A stretch of 64,000 nt of DNA from assembly GCF_014644555.1 (NCBI RefSeq), contig NZ_BMKX01000002.1, positions 248,001 through 312,000 on the forward strand, given 5' to 3'. A program made the position numbers and the translations under genes. Every line of letters starts with the position of its first letter. The first letter of the stretch is position 1. Positions 54,007 to 61,549 of this stretch are shown piece after piece. This stretch comes from Glutamicibacter ardleyensis (GTDB lineage: Bacteria > Actinomycetota > Actinomycetes > Actinomycetales > Micrococcaceae). The notes beneath the pieces are model-generated. The model saw only the letters and a program-made list of their open reading frames with translations. It did not search any database and was not told the origin of the DNA.

Positions 54007-54987
54007 ATGAGTGAAATCAGCCATAATGTCGATAAAAAGCTGGTCCTGGCCACCGGCCGGGCACACCCGGAACTAGCAGCAGAAGTTGCTAAGGAACTGG
54101 ACACCGAACTGCTCCCGCTGAACGCCTACGACTTCGCTAACGGCGAGATCTATGTGCGTTCGGACGAGTCGGTACGTGGCAAGGAAGTCTTCTTGTTGCA
54201 GTCCTACCCAGCCCCACTAAACAATTGGCTGATGGAACAGCTGATCATGATTGATTCGATGAAGCGTGCCTCGGCGCGTCGTATCACCGTGGTTGCACCG
54301 TTCTACCCATACGCTCGTCAGGACAAGAAGGGCCGTGGCCGCGAGCCAATCTCGGCTCGTCTGGTAGCGGACCTGTTCAAGACCGCTGGTGCCGACCGTA
54401 TTATTTCTTGCGATCTGCACACCGCGCAGATCCAGGGCTTCTTTGATGGTCCGGTGGACCACCTATTCGCCTTCCCACTGTTGGCGGACTACATCCGTGA
54501 CCGTGTCGGCGATGACCCAATCACCGTGGTCTCACCAGACACCGGTCGTGTGCGTGTGGCTGAGCAGTGGGCCGAACGCCTCGGCGGCGCCCCACTAGCA
54601 TTCGTGCACAAGTCCCGTGACTTGACCGTGCCTAATATGGCCGAGTCCAAGACCGTAGTAGGCCAGGTTGCCGGCCGTACCGCGGTACTGATCGATGACA
54701 TGATCGACACCGGTGGAACCATTGCAGGCGCAGTGCGCGTGTTGAAGGAAGCCGGCGCGAAGGATGTCATCATCGCGGCGACTCACGCAGTCTTCTCAGA
54801 CCCTGCCGCGCAGCGTCTGGCCGAGTGCGGTGCCACCGAAGTTGTGGTCACCAATACCCTGCCAATCCCAGAAGAGAAGCGCTTCGCAAACCTCACGGTT
54901 CTTTCGATCGCTCCGATGTTGGCACGCGCCATCTCCGAGGTCTTCCACGAGGGTTCTGTCACGAACCTATTCGACGGTCGCGCCTAG
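54007..54987 (+). CDS. prs: Ribose-phosphate diphosphokinase (PRPP synthetase)
   Basis: Prs makes phosphoribosyl pyrophosphate from ribose 5-phosphate and ATP for nucleotide, histidine and decaprenylphosphoryl-arabinose synthesis. The 326-residue protein shows the class I motifs YARQDKKGRGREPISARLVAD (catalytic flexible loop), DLHTAQIQGFFDGPVDHLFA, and the PRPP loop VLIDDMIDTGGTIAGA. It follows glmU, and the product of ManA/PurE pathways meets it in nucleotide metabolism. Confidence 0.97.
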   Translation: MSEISHNVDKKLVLATGRAHPELAAEVAKELDTELLPLNAYDFANGEIYVRSDESVRGKEVFLLQSYPAPLNNWLMEQLIMIDSMKRASARRITVVAPFYPYARQDKKGRGREPISARLVADLFKTAGADRIISCDLHTAQIQGFFDGPVDHLFAFPLLADYIRDRVGDDPITVVSPDTGRVRVAEQWAERLGGAPLAFVHKSRDLTVPNMAESKTVVGQVAGRTAVLIDDMIDTGGTIAGAVRVLKEAGAKDVIIAATHAVFSDPAAQRLAECGATEVVVTNTLPIPEEKRFANLTVLSIAPMLARAISEVFHEGSVTNLFDGRA

Positions 54988-55096
54988 TAGTTCTCGTTTC
55001 GCAAGCTAATGGCCGGCACCTTCGGGTGCCGGCCATTGGTCATTTAACGGGATTCTGAAAACACTGATTCCCGGCGGTCATTCCGTGATGATCGGG

Positions 55097-55600
55097 CTAA
55101 CTGCCTGCGACAAAAATAAAATGGTCGTCGGCGGAGAAAAGGTGTTCGTCGGTGCATCGGTAACCGCGTAGCCACTGTTGGTCATCGACTGTACGAAGAT
55201 AAAATCCTTTGGGGAATTCATCGTCGCCTAGTGCCACAGAAGCTACCGTGAGCGAGCTATTCGGAGCTTTCCCAACGTTGAGCACGCTGTGCTTAGACAT
55301 GGGCTGGTTCGTATAGGCCAGGCGTAAATATGGCCCCGCGGTTACCGGGCACAAACTCAGCTGTTGGCGTTGTGCGGCAGAAAAAACCTCAGACAAGGAT
55401 GCTCCGTCGTTCAAGCCCAGATCCGCGAGCCTGCGGATGGCAAAGTGCTTCACTATCGGAGCTTGCACGTTATTGAATACCGGATGCTGCACTAACTGGT
55501 TGGCAAAGTCGTTAAGCTGAATTCCTCGGTCGCGTAATTTAGATTTCAGTGCGCTCCGGCTCAAACCGCCAATAGCGACCGTATGCAGACTAGCGTTCAT
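55097..55600 (-). CDS. Conserved hypothetical protein
   Basis: The 167-residue soluble protein starts MNASLHTVAIGGLSRSALKSKLRDRGIQLND, continues with LSLCPVTAGPYLRLAYTNQP, and ends GFYLRTVDDQQWLRGYRCTDEHLFSADDHFIFV. The end resembles uncharacterised proteins of other Gram-positive bacteria. No catalytic motif, signal or membrane segment is visible. A GGGGAG 6 nt before the ATG supports expression. It follows convergent prs and is 40 bp beyond the DUF1801 gene on the same strand, so they may be co-transcribed. Confidence 0.7.
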   Translation of the reverse strand: MNASLHTVAIGGLSRSALKSKLRDRGIQLNDFANQLVQHPVFNNVQAPIVKHFAIRRLADLGLNDGASLSEVFSAAQRQQLSLCPVTAGPYLRLAYTNQPMSKHSVLNVGKAPNSSLTVASVALGDDEFPKGFYLRTVDDQQWLRGYRCTDEHLFSADDHFIFVAGS

Positions 55601-55640
55601 CTGATCTCCCCGTTTTGGCTAATGCGCCACCACAAGTAAG

Positions 55641-56066
55641 TTACTGACCGGCTTCGGTGAGGGCCAAGGCGTAGGAAGCCGCCAGTAGCTCGCGCAGTGC
55701 TTCCAGATTAACTTTGGACAAGCGGCCTAGATAAAGGCATGCTTTGCTGGCCTTGTGCGGGCCAAGCGCGCCAAGAAGCTCGGGCCATTTTACCGCGAAA
55801 TCACTTTGCAGATAAATAGTGTGTTTTGCAGAGCCTGGCGCAAACGCCATCAACGGGGCGTGTCCACTATGTCCGCTGTCGTAACGGTATTCGTAGTCAC
55901 CGAAGCCGATGATGCGCTCCGCCCAGACGACCGGGGGTAAGCCAGTGATTTCCTGGAAGAGTGCCAGTAGCTGCTCGGCTTCGTCACGACGTGTGCCCGG
56001 GGCACGGGAGAGTACCTCGGCAACGGGCATTTCGGACGGTGACATCGCTGGTTGTTTGACGCTCAT
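55641..56066 (-). CDS. DUF1801 domain-containing protein
   Basis: The 141-residue protein fits DUF1801: RDEAEQLLALFQEITGLPPVVWAERIIGFGDYEYRY, then APLMAFAPGSAKHTIYL and GPHKASKACLYLGRLSKVNLEALREL. The ATG at 56066 (MSVKQ) has GGAG at the proper distance; the longer frame to 56135 is not needed. Function unknown; distant relatives are iron-chaperone-like. It is divergent from the L25 gene. Confidence 0.83.
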   Translation of the reverse strand: MSVKQPAMSPSEMPVAEVLSRAPGTRRDEAEQLLALFQEITGLPPVVWAERIIGFGDYEYRYDSGHSGHAPLMAFAPGSAKHTIYLQSDFAVKWPELLGALGPHKASKACLYLGRLSKVNLEALRELLAASYALALTEAGQ

Positions 56067-56366
56067 TTGTACTCCTTTATATCGGATGGCTTGACGCCAC
56101 CGAAGAATGATCTTTCGTGCCACACTACCGGGCATTGTTGCTAACGCCGCCGGGGTCTTTCAGGGTTGTGGCGTAGGGTACAGATTTTTTACTCTCGCCC
56201 GCTTGCTGGTAGAATTTCTACTTGTGCTCAGGCGAGGGAATCATCATTTTTGATGTGACCGTTATCGACAAGGCCGGAAAAGCTCTTTCATCTCCAGATG
56301 ATGGATGCTTCCCAGGTCCACGCAGGGCGTAAAAAGAAGCATTCAATCACTATAAGGAGATTCATC

Positions 56367-56651
56367 ATGGCATCTGTCAACCTTGACGCCGTAGTTCGTT
56401 CCGATTTCGGCAAGGGCGCAGCCCGTCAGGCTCGTCGCGACGGCCTGATCCCAGCAGTAATCTACGGTGCAGGCTCCGAGCCACAGCACATCTTGCTGCC
56501 AATCCACGAGACCACCTTGGCTATCCGTGACCGCGGCGTTCAGCTGGTTCTGAACATCGATGGCAAGGAAGTTAAGACCTCCATCAAGGACATCCAGATC
56601 CACGCAATCAACCGCACCGTTGATCACATGGACCTACTGATCGCTGCGTAA
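56367..56651 (+). CDS. rplY: 50S ribosomal protein L25, single-domain form
   Basis: L25 binds 5S rRNA in the large subunit. The 94-residue protein spans just the N-terminal 5S-binding domain: VVRSDFGKGAARQARRDGLIPAVIYGAG through IKDIQIHAINRTVDHMDLLIAA, ending where E. coli L25 ends. Actinobacterial homologues are usually 190-220 residues with a second TL5/CTC-type domain, which is absent here. The next 43 bp to pth contain no remnant. AAGGAGA precedes the ATG. pth follows as in the conserved prs-rplY-pth order. Confidence 0.93.
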   Translation: MASVNLDAVVRSDFGKGAARQARRDGLIPAVIYGAGSEPQHILLPIHETTLAIRDRGVQLVLNIDGKEVKTSIKDIQIHAINRTVDHMDLLIAA

Positions 56652-56694
56652 GTTCGGTCTTCGGAGCGAATACAGCTTTTAGTAGCTAAAACAT

Positions 56695-57276
56695 ATGAGT
56701 AGTGATACTTGGCTGGTAGCCGGGCTCGGGAATCCTGGGCCCGGCTACGCTGGCAATAGACACAATGTCGGGCAGATGGTGCTCGACGAATTGGCCAAAC
56801 GCGTCGGGTCGAAATTTAAGACGCATCCATCGCGTGCCCAGATCATTCAGGGACGAATAAACGTTGGTGGACCACGTGTGGTGCTGGCCAAACCTATGAC
56901 CTACATGAACCTTTCCGGTGGCCCGGTTGCGAATCTTGCAAAATTTTTCGGCATCGGTGTCGAGAATTTGATCGTGGTGCACGATGAAATCGACATTGCT
57001 TTTGACACCGTCAAGCTCAAGCGAGGCGGGGGAGAAAGCGGCCACAACGGACTGCGCGATATCTCTAAAGCCATGGGCTCTAAAGACTACTTGCGAGTTC
57101 GCGCAGGTGTTGGACGGCCTACCGGTCGTATGGATACTGCCGACTGGGTATTACAAGACTTCTCCAAATTAGAGAAACAAAATTTGCCTTTCCTGATCGA
57201 TAATTCGGCTGACGCCGTCGAACTGTTGATTTCCTCCGGTTTAGAAACCGCACAGGGCAAATTTCACACTTCGTAA
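56695..57276 (+). CDS. pth: Peptidyl-tRNA hydrolase
   Basis: Pth frees tRNA from stalled peptidyl-tRNA. The 193-residue protein has GLGNPGPGYAGNRHNVGQMV, with the catalytic-region Asn and His; AKPMTYMNLSGGPVANL; VVHDEIDIAFDTVKLKRGGGESGHNGLRDI; and LRVRAGVGRPTG, all hallmarks of the bacterial Pth family. It lies 43 nt after rplY and ends at a strong terminator, so prs-rplY-pth or rplY-pth forms the unit. Confidence 0.97.
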   Translation: MSSDTWLVAGLGNPGPGYAGNRHNVGQMVLDELAKRVGSKFKTHPSRAQIIQGRINVGGPRVVLAKPMTYMNLSGGPVANLAKFFGIGVENLIVVHDEIDIAFDTVKLKRGGGESGHNGLRDISKAMGSKDYLRVRAGVGRPTGRMDTADWVLQDFSKLEKQNLPFLIDNSADAVELLISSGLETAQGKFHTS

Positions 57277-57289
57277 AGTTAACTTAGAC

Positions 57290-57342
57290 ACAGCGCCCGT
57301 GCACTTCCCCTAGTGGGCAGTGCACCGGGCGCTGTTCTTTTT
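57290..57342 (+). terminator. Rho-independent terminator after pth
   Basis: A long stem pairs 57290-57305 with 57320-57335 (one bulged C) plus an inner CCC/GGG, and a T-run follows directly (57336-57342). Confidence 0.9.
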
Positions 57343-57475
57343 GGATGAGGCATTGCTTACTAAGGCCTAACTTAGATGAGATTCGGGATCTAGAGTGGAA
57401 TAATTAGCTAATGTACCCATTGCCTAATCGCTAAATCTGAGCGGGCAAATCATATCCATCACCTCGGAGGACCAA

Positions 57476-58777
57476 GTGCACACGGTAATCGGTCACCCAG
57501 AAGCAACCGAGGCGCTCTCTCTTTCAGAGGTTGAGCGCATCAAAGCAGACTTCGAAATCCTGGAGCACCAAGTCAACGGCACGGATCTCGTATATCTGGA
57601 TTCTGGAGCGACGAGCCAAAAGCCTCGTTGTGTTTACGAAGCCGAACAGCACTACTACGAGAATGCCAACTCTGCGGTGCATCGTGGGGCTCATAGCCTT
57701 GCGGTGGAAGCCACCGATATTTTTGAACAGGCCCGTGAAACGGTAGCGAAGTTCATCGGTGCGCGCAGCAATGAACTGGTGTGGACCTCCAACGCCACCG
57801 AAGCGTTAAATCTCATCTCGTACTCCATGTCCAACGCGTCGCTCGGCCGCGGTGGGGACGAAGCGCAACGCTTCCGTTTGGGGGCTGGCGATGAAATTTT
57901 AGTCACCGAACTTGAACACCACGCAAACCTCATCCCCTGGCAGGAACTGGCTTTTCGCACCGGAGCAACGCTGCGTTACGTCCCGGTCGATGAACAGGGC
58001 GCACTACGCTACGAGATGCTTGATGAACTAATTAACAGCAGGACTAAGTTGGTGGCCTTCACCCACGTATCGAACGTTTTGGGCACCATCACCGATGTAG
58101 CACGATTTGTTTCCGCCGCTAAAGCGGTCGGCGCATTGACTGTATTGGACGGGTGCCAGTCGGTCCCGCATATGCCGATCGATGTGAAATCTTTGGACGT
58201 AGACTTCATGGCGTTCTCCGGTCACAAGATGCTAGGCCCCACAGGCATCGGCGCCTTGTATGGCCGTGCTGAACTGTTGGACGCTATGCCACCGTTCCTC
58301 ACCGGTGGTTCGATGATCACCGTCGTTGATATGGAACATGCAGAATTCCTCCCCTCTCCGCAGCGTTTCGAAGCAGGAACCCAGCGTGTGGCACAGGCTC
58401 ACGGATTGGCTACCGCCGCCAGCTACCTGGATGAGGTCGGCATGGATCGCATTGCCAGCTGGGAAGAACACCTCGGCGCGATGCTCTTTGAAGGACTCTC
58501 CAACATCGAGGGGGTCCGCGTTTTTGGACCCTCAGACATTGCACGTATTGGCACGGTGCCTTTTGAAGTGATCGGAGTGCACCCGCATGATGTGGGGCAA
58601 TACCTGGATTCGCGCGGTATCGCGGTGCGTGTGGGACACCATTGCGCCCAGCCGTTGCACCGAGCCTTAGGCGTTTCGGCTACAACTCGTGCGAGCACCT
58701 ACCTTTACAACACCGAGCAAGACATTACTGCACTGATCGAGGCAGTTGCCTCCGTGCGTGAATACTTTGGAGTCTAA
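57476..58777 (+). CDS. sufS: SufS-family cysteine desulfurase
   Basis: SufS takes sulfur from cysteine with PLP for Fe-S cluster assembly. The 433-residue fold-type I aminotransferase has VYLDSGATSQKP near the N-terminus, HHANLIPWQEL, the PLP lysine in FSGHKMLGPTGIGALYG, and the persulfide Cys in VRVGHHCAQPLHRALG. It starts at a GTG with GGAGG 5 nt upstream. sufU follows immediately. No sufBCD genes are adjacent in the window. Confidence 0.95.
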   Translation: MHTVIGHPEATEALSLSEVERIKADFEILEHQVNGTDLVYLDSGATSQKPRCVYEAEQHYYENANSAVHRGAHSLAVEATDIFEQARETVAKFIGARSNELVWTSNATEALNLISYSMSNASLGRGGDEAQRFRLGAGDEILVTELEHHANLIPWQELAFRTGATLRYVPVDEQGALRYEMLDELINSRTKLVAFTHVSNVLGTITDVARFVSAAKAVGALTVLDGCQSVPHMPIDVKSLDVDFMAFSGHKMLGPTGIGALYGRAELLDAMPPFLTGGSMITVVDMEHAEFLPSPQRFEAGTQRVAQAHGLATAASYLDEVGMDRIASWEEHLGAMLFEGLSNIEGVRVFGPSDIARIGTVPFEVIGVHPHDVGQYLDSRGIAVRVGHHCAQPLHRALGVSATTRASTYLYNTEQDITALIEAVASVREYFGV

Positions 58778-59230
58778 ATGAATGAATTAGATCAGCTGTA
58801 CCAGCAAGTAATTCTCGATCACGCCAAGAGGCGCATTGGGTCACCTCTGGTGGACCCTGCCGCCGGTGAGCTGCATGGTGAATCGCACCAGCACAACCCA
58901 ATCTGCGGTGACCAGATTCGAGTCCGGGTGGCAGTCGGCGAAAATGATCATTTCACCGCGATGAGTTGGGAAGGCGACGGCTGTTCGATCTCTATGGCTT
59001 CCGCCTCGGTGCTCAGCGAGATGCTTCCGGAACTTACCAAAGACGAGTTTTTGGACAAGCTGGAAGTCTTCCGTGAAATGATGCGTTCGCGTGGGGCCAT
59101 GGTGCCCGATGAAGAGGTGCTCGAAGACGCTGCGGCCTTTGTGGGGGTCTCTAAATTCCCTGCACGAGTCAAGTGCGCAATGCTCGCTTGGGTTGCGGCA
59201 GAGGCCGCTATGCTCGGTGCAAGCGCCTAA
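58778..59230 (+). CDS. sufU: Fe-S cluster assembly sulfur-transfer protein SufU
   Basis: SufU accepts sulfur from SufS by a zinc-dependent Cys exchange. The 150-residue protein has the zinc ligands in HNPICGDQIRVRV (Asp and Cys), EGDGCSISMASASVLSEML (Cys), and ARVKCAMLAW (Cys), and includes the SufU-type insertion relative to IscU (about residues 75-110). Its ATG directly follows the sufS stop, so the two are translated together. Confidence 0.95.
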   Translation: MNELDQLYQQVILDHAKRRIGSPLVDPAAGELHGESHQHNPICGDQIRVRVAVGENDHFTAMSWEGDGCSISMASASVLSEMLPELTKDEFLDKLEVFREMMRSRGAMVPDEEVLEDAAAFVGVSKFPARVKCAMLAWVAAEAAMLGASA

Positions 59231-59264
59231 ACAGGCCAAGACCTAGCAACTTAGTATTTAGAAT

Positions 59265-59308
59265 AAAACGGCTTGGGCCTTCACTTGTGTGAAGGCCCAA
59301 GCCGTTTT
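59265..59308. terminator. Bidirectional terminator between sufU and nhaA
   Basis: A perfect 20-bp stem (59265-59284 with 59289-59308) with a 4-nt loop. The stem begins with AAAA and ends with TTTT, so it serves as a terminator on both strands for the convergent genes. Confidence 0.93.
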
Positions 59309-59321
59309 CGTAGTCAGTGGG

Positions 59322-60668
59322 TTATTTGTCGTCCGACTGATAAACATCAGGAATGCCGTCTTGGTCATCATCACGCGATTCTCGCGCGGCGATCTCCTTA
59401 TAGCGGCGGTTACGTGGAACCAACCAGATGGCACCTAGGATCGCGGCTAAAAATGAACCGGCCAAAATCGCGACCTTCGCATGCTCGTAATGCGCCGACT
59501 CCAAGCCGAATGATAGCTCGGAGACCAACAACGAGACGGTGAAACCGATACCGGCCAGCAGCGTCACCCCGAAGAGGTCACCCCATCGTGCGTCCTTATC
59601 CAACGAAGCCTTAGTGAACTTGGTCAAGAGCCAGGTAGAGCCCATGATGCCTATCGGCTTGCCGAAGATCAGGCCCAAGACAATTCCCCAGAAGACTGGA
59701 TCTGTTAGTAACCCTCCGCTGCCCTTGTCGGGAGAAATGACGGTGACTCCGGCGGCGAAGAAGGCGAAGATGGGGATACAGAAGCCCGAGGACAATGGTC
59801 GGAATCGGTGTTCAAAGCGTTCGGCTAGACCTATTCCTTCGCGACCATCGGTGCGTTTCACCGGCACACAGAAGCCCAAAACTACACCGGCAATTGTTGC
59901 GTGAATACCCGAACCAAAGACGAAGATCCAGGTCAAAATGCCCAGCGGCAACAGGATCAGCCATGCGGCCCAGGCTCGCTTTGCGAAGAACTTGCCAAGG
60001 TAACGGGCAAGAATCGTGAAGAGAATAATCGGAATGATGGCCAGCCCGAGGTATTCAAATTTCAGGTCATCGGTGAAAACAAAGGCGATAATGACGATCG
60101 CGATCAGGTCATCGACCACGGCGAGAGTCAGCAGGAAAATACGCAGGGAGGCTGGTAGCGCCGAACCGATTACCGCGAGGACCGCGACGGCAAAGGCAAT
60201 ATCCGTTGCCGTGGGAATAGCCCAGCCACGAAGTAGCTCGGTGCCTCCGCCGGACCCGGCGGCAATGGCCACGAAGATCAGTGCCGGAACTAAAACACCG
60301 CCAAAGGCAGCGGCCACTGGAACGGCAGCGGTTTTGATGTTGTGCAGGTCGCCAATGGCGAATTCTTTCTTCAACTCCAAACCGGTCAGGAAGAAGAACA
60401 CTGCTAAGAGGGCGTCCGCGGCCCAGTGGCCGATGGAGAGATTCAGATCCACACCGAATAAGGTGGGTCCGAAGTGGAAATCACGCAACGCAAAATAAGA
60501 ATCTCGCATTGGAGTGTTGGCCCAGATCAGGGCCAGGATTGCACCGGCAATGAGAACCATGCCGCCGACTGTTTCTTTGCGTAGGATATCTCCGATACGC
60601 ACAGATTCTTTGTAACTTGGGCGCGAAAACAGGTTCTTTGGCGAACCCGAAGATGGCGTTTGAGTCAT
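59322..60668 (-). CDS. nhaA: Na+/H+ antiporter NhaA
   Basis: NhaA exports Na+ in exchange for protons. The 448-residue protein has about 12 helices. The motif with the ion-binding aspartates is [12 protein letters not shown], preceded by [17 protein letters not shown] (the TDI unwound helix), plus [13 protein letters not shown] ~40-residue charged C-terminal tail with DDDQDGIPD follows. Its stop is 14 bp from the shared hairpin with sufU. Confidence 0.95.
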   Translation of the reverse strand: MTQTPSSGSPKNLFSRPSYKESVRIGDILRKETVGGMVLIAGAILALIWANTPMRDSYFALRDFHFGPTLFGVDLNLSIGHWAADALLAVFFFLTGLELKKEFAIGDLHNIKTAAVPVAAAFGGVLVPALIFVAIAAGSGGGTELLRGWAIPTATDIAFAVAVLAVIGSALPASLRIFLLTLAVVDDLIAIVIIAFVFTDDLKFEYLGLAIIPIILFTILARYLGKFFAKRAWAAWLILLPLGILTWIFVFGSGIHATIAGVVLGFCVPVKRTDGREGIGLAERFEHRFRPLSSGFCIPIFAFFAAGVTVISPDKGSGGLLTDPVFWGIVLGLIFGKPIGIMGSTWLLTKFTKASLDKDARWGDLFGVTLLAGIGFTVSLLVSELSFGLESAHYEHAKVAILAGSFLAAILGAIWLVPRNRRYKEIAARESRDDDQDGIPDVYQSDDK

Positions 60669-60764
60669 AGCTAAACTCGCTTACTTCGTTAAATGACAAA
60701 TTGTTCGCCGACCAGACTTCCCGGCACACCTAAGTTCCACCCTAACGTGAAAAGTGGTTGGAAC

Positions 60765-60811
60765 CACAAATCCCGGGCCAGTGCATCTTCACACTGTCCC
60801 GGGAATTTGTG
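60765..60811 (-). terminator. Terminator after the DUF2505 gene
   Basis: Arms 60765-60783 and 60792-60811 pair through CACAAAT, CCCGGG and CAGTG with one mismatch and one bulge. It lies just downstream of the minus-strand DUF2505 stop, and the complement carries a short T-run. Confidence 0.75.
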
Positions 60812-60827
60812 CTGAACTACGGCTTGC

Positions 60828-61322
60828 TTACTTAGAAAGCCATTCGTTGACCTGTGCGGCCTGCATGTTCAGTGCCTTGCCCAGGTAGGGCTCGGCTGCC
60901 GAAGCAATTTTGCCGCCAATGAAGGGAATCGACGAAGAAACTTTCGCATCAATTGCGAAGTTGGTGCTCTCGCCTGCCGCTTTTAAAGATTCAGTTCCGG
61001 AAACAGTCACCGGGACACCTGCCACGGTGATCTTCACTGTCGCCGAACGGTTTCCTGCAGCATCCGGTGCGCTCCACTGCTCAACCTGCGTGACGTCGAT
61101 GGAGGCACCAACAAACTTGCGGGCGAAGTCTGGTACGCGGTCGGTGGGTAGCGCACGGACCGTGGTCAGGGTAAATGCCCCTGCGGTGTCACCGTCCACG
61201 GTGAAGCTGCTTAAGCTGCCCTTGGCGAGCGAGGTGAGGTGCTCGGCGAAACCACGGTCGGCTAGGGTCGCAATGACCTGGTCCGCGCGGTGGGCGATCT
61301 GCGTGCTTGCGTTCAATGCCAT
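60828..61322 (-). CDS. DUF2505 domain-containing protein
   Basis: The 164-residue protein from the ATG at 61322 (MALNASTQIAH) matches DUF2505, an actinobacterial family with a SRPBCC/START-like beta-sheet fold, with FAEHLTSLAKGSLSSFTVDGD, VEQWSAP, and a C-terminal helix KALNMQAAQVNEWLSK. No signal peptide. Function unknown. It is divergent from mfd, as often seen for this family in Micrococcaceae. Confidence 0.85.
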   Translation of the reverse strand: MALNASTQIAHRADQVIATLADRGFAEHLTSLAKGSLSSFTVDGDTAGAFTLTTVRALPTDRVPDFARKFVGASIDVTQVEQWSAPDAAGNRSATVKITVAGVPVTVSGTESLKAAGESTNFAIDAKVSSSIPFIGGKIASAAEPYLGKALNMQAAQVNEWLSK

Positions 61323-61549
61323 GAATGCGAATCCCAATCTAAAAAGGTTCGGCGGTCGTGCGGAACATACTTAGGTTCCGTGCCGTTTCTGGTCGGTATT
61401 AACCCTATCTGCTCTCACCGGTTAGGTAGGCTAGGAAGGCAACATAAAACAACATATTGGCATTGCGCCGACCGCGGAAAGATTTTGCGGTTGCTGTTTG
61501 TGGTGCGCCACGTAGCTGTTTTGCCTTCAGTGAGAGGAACTTTTGCAAC

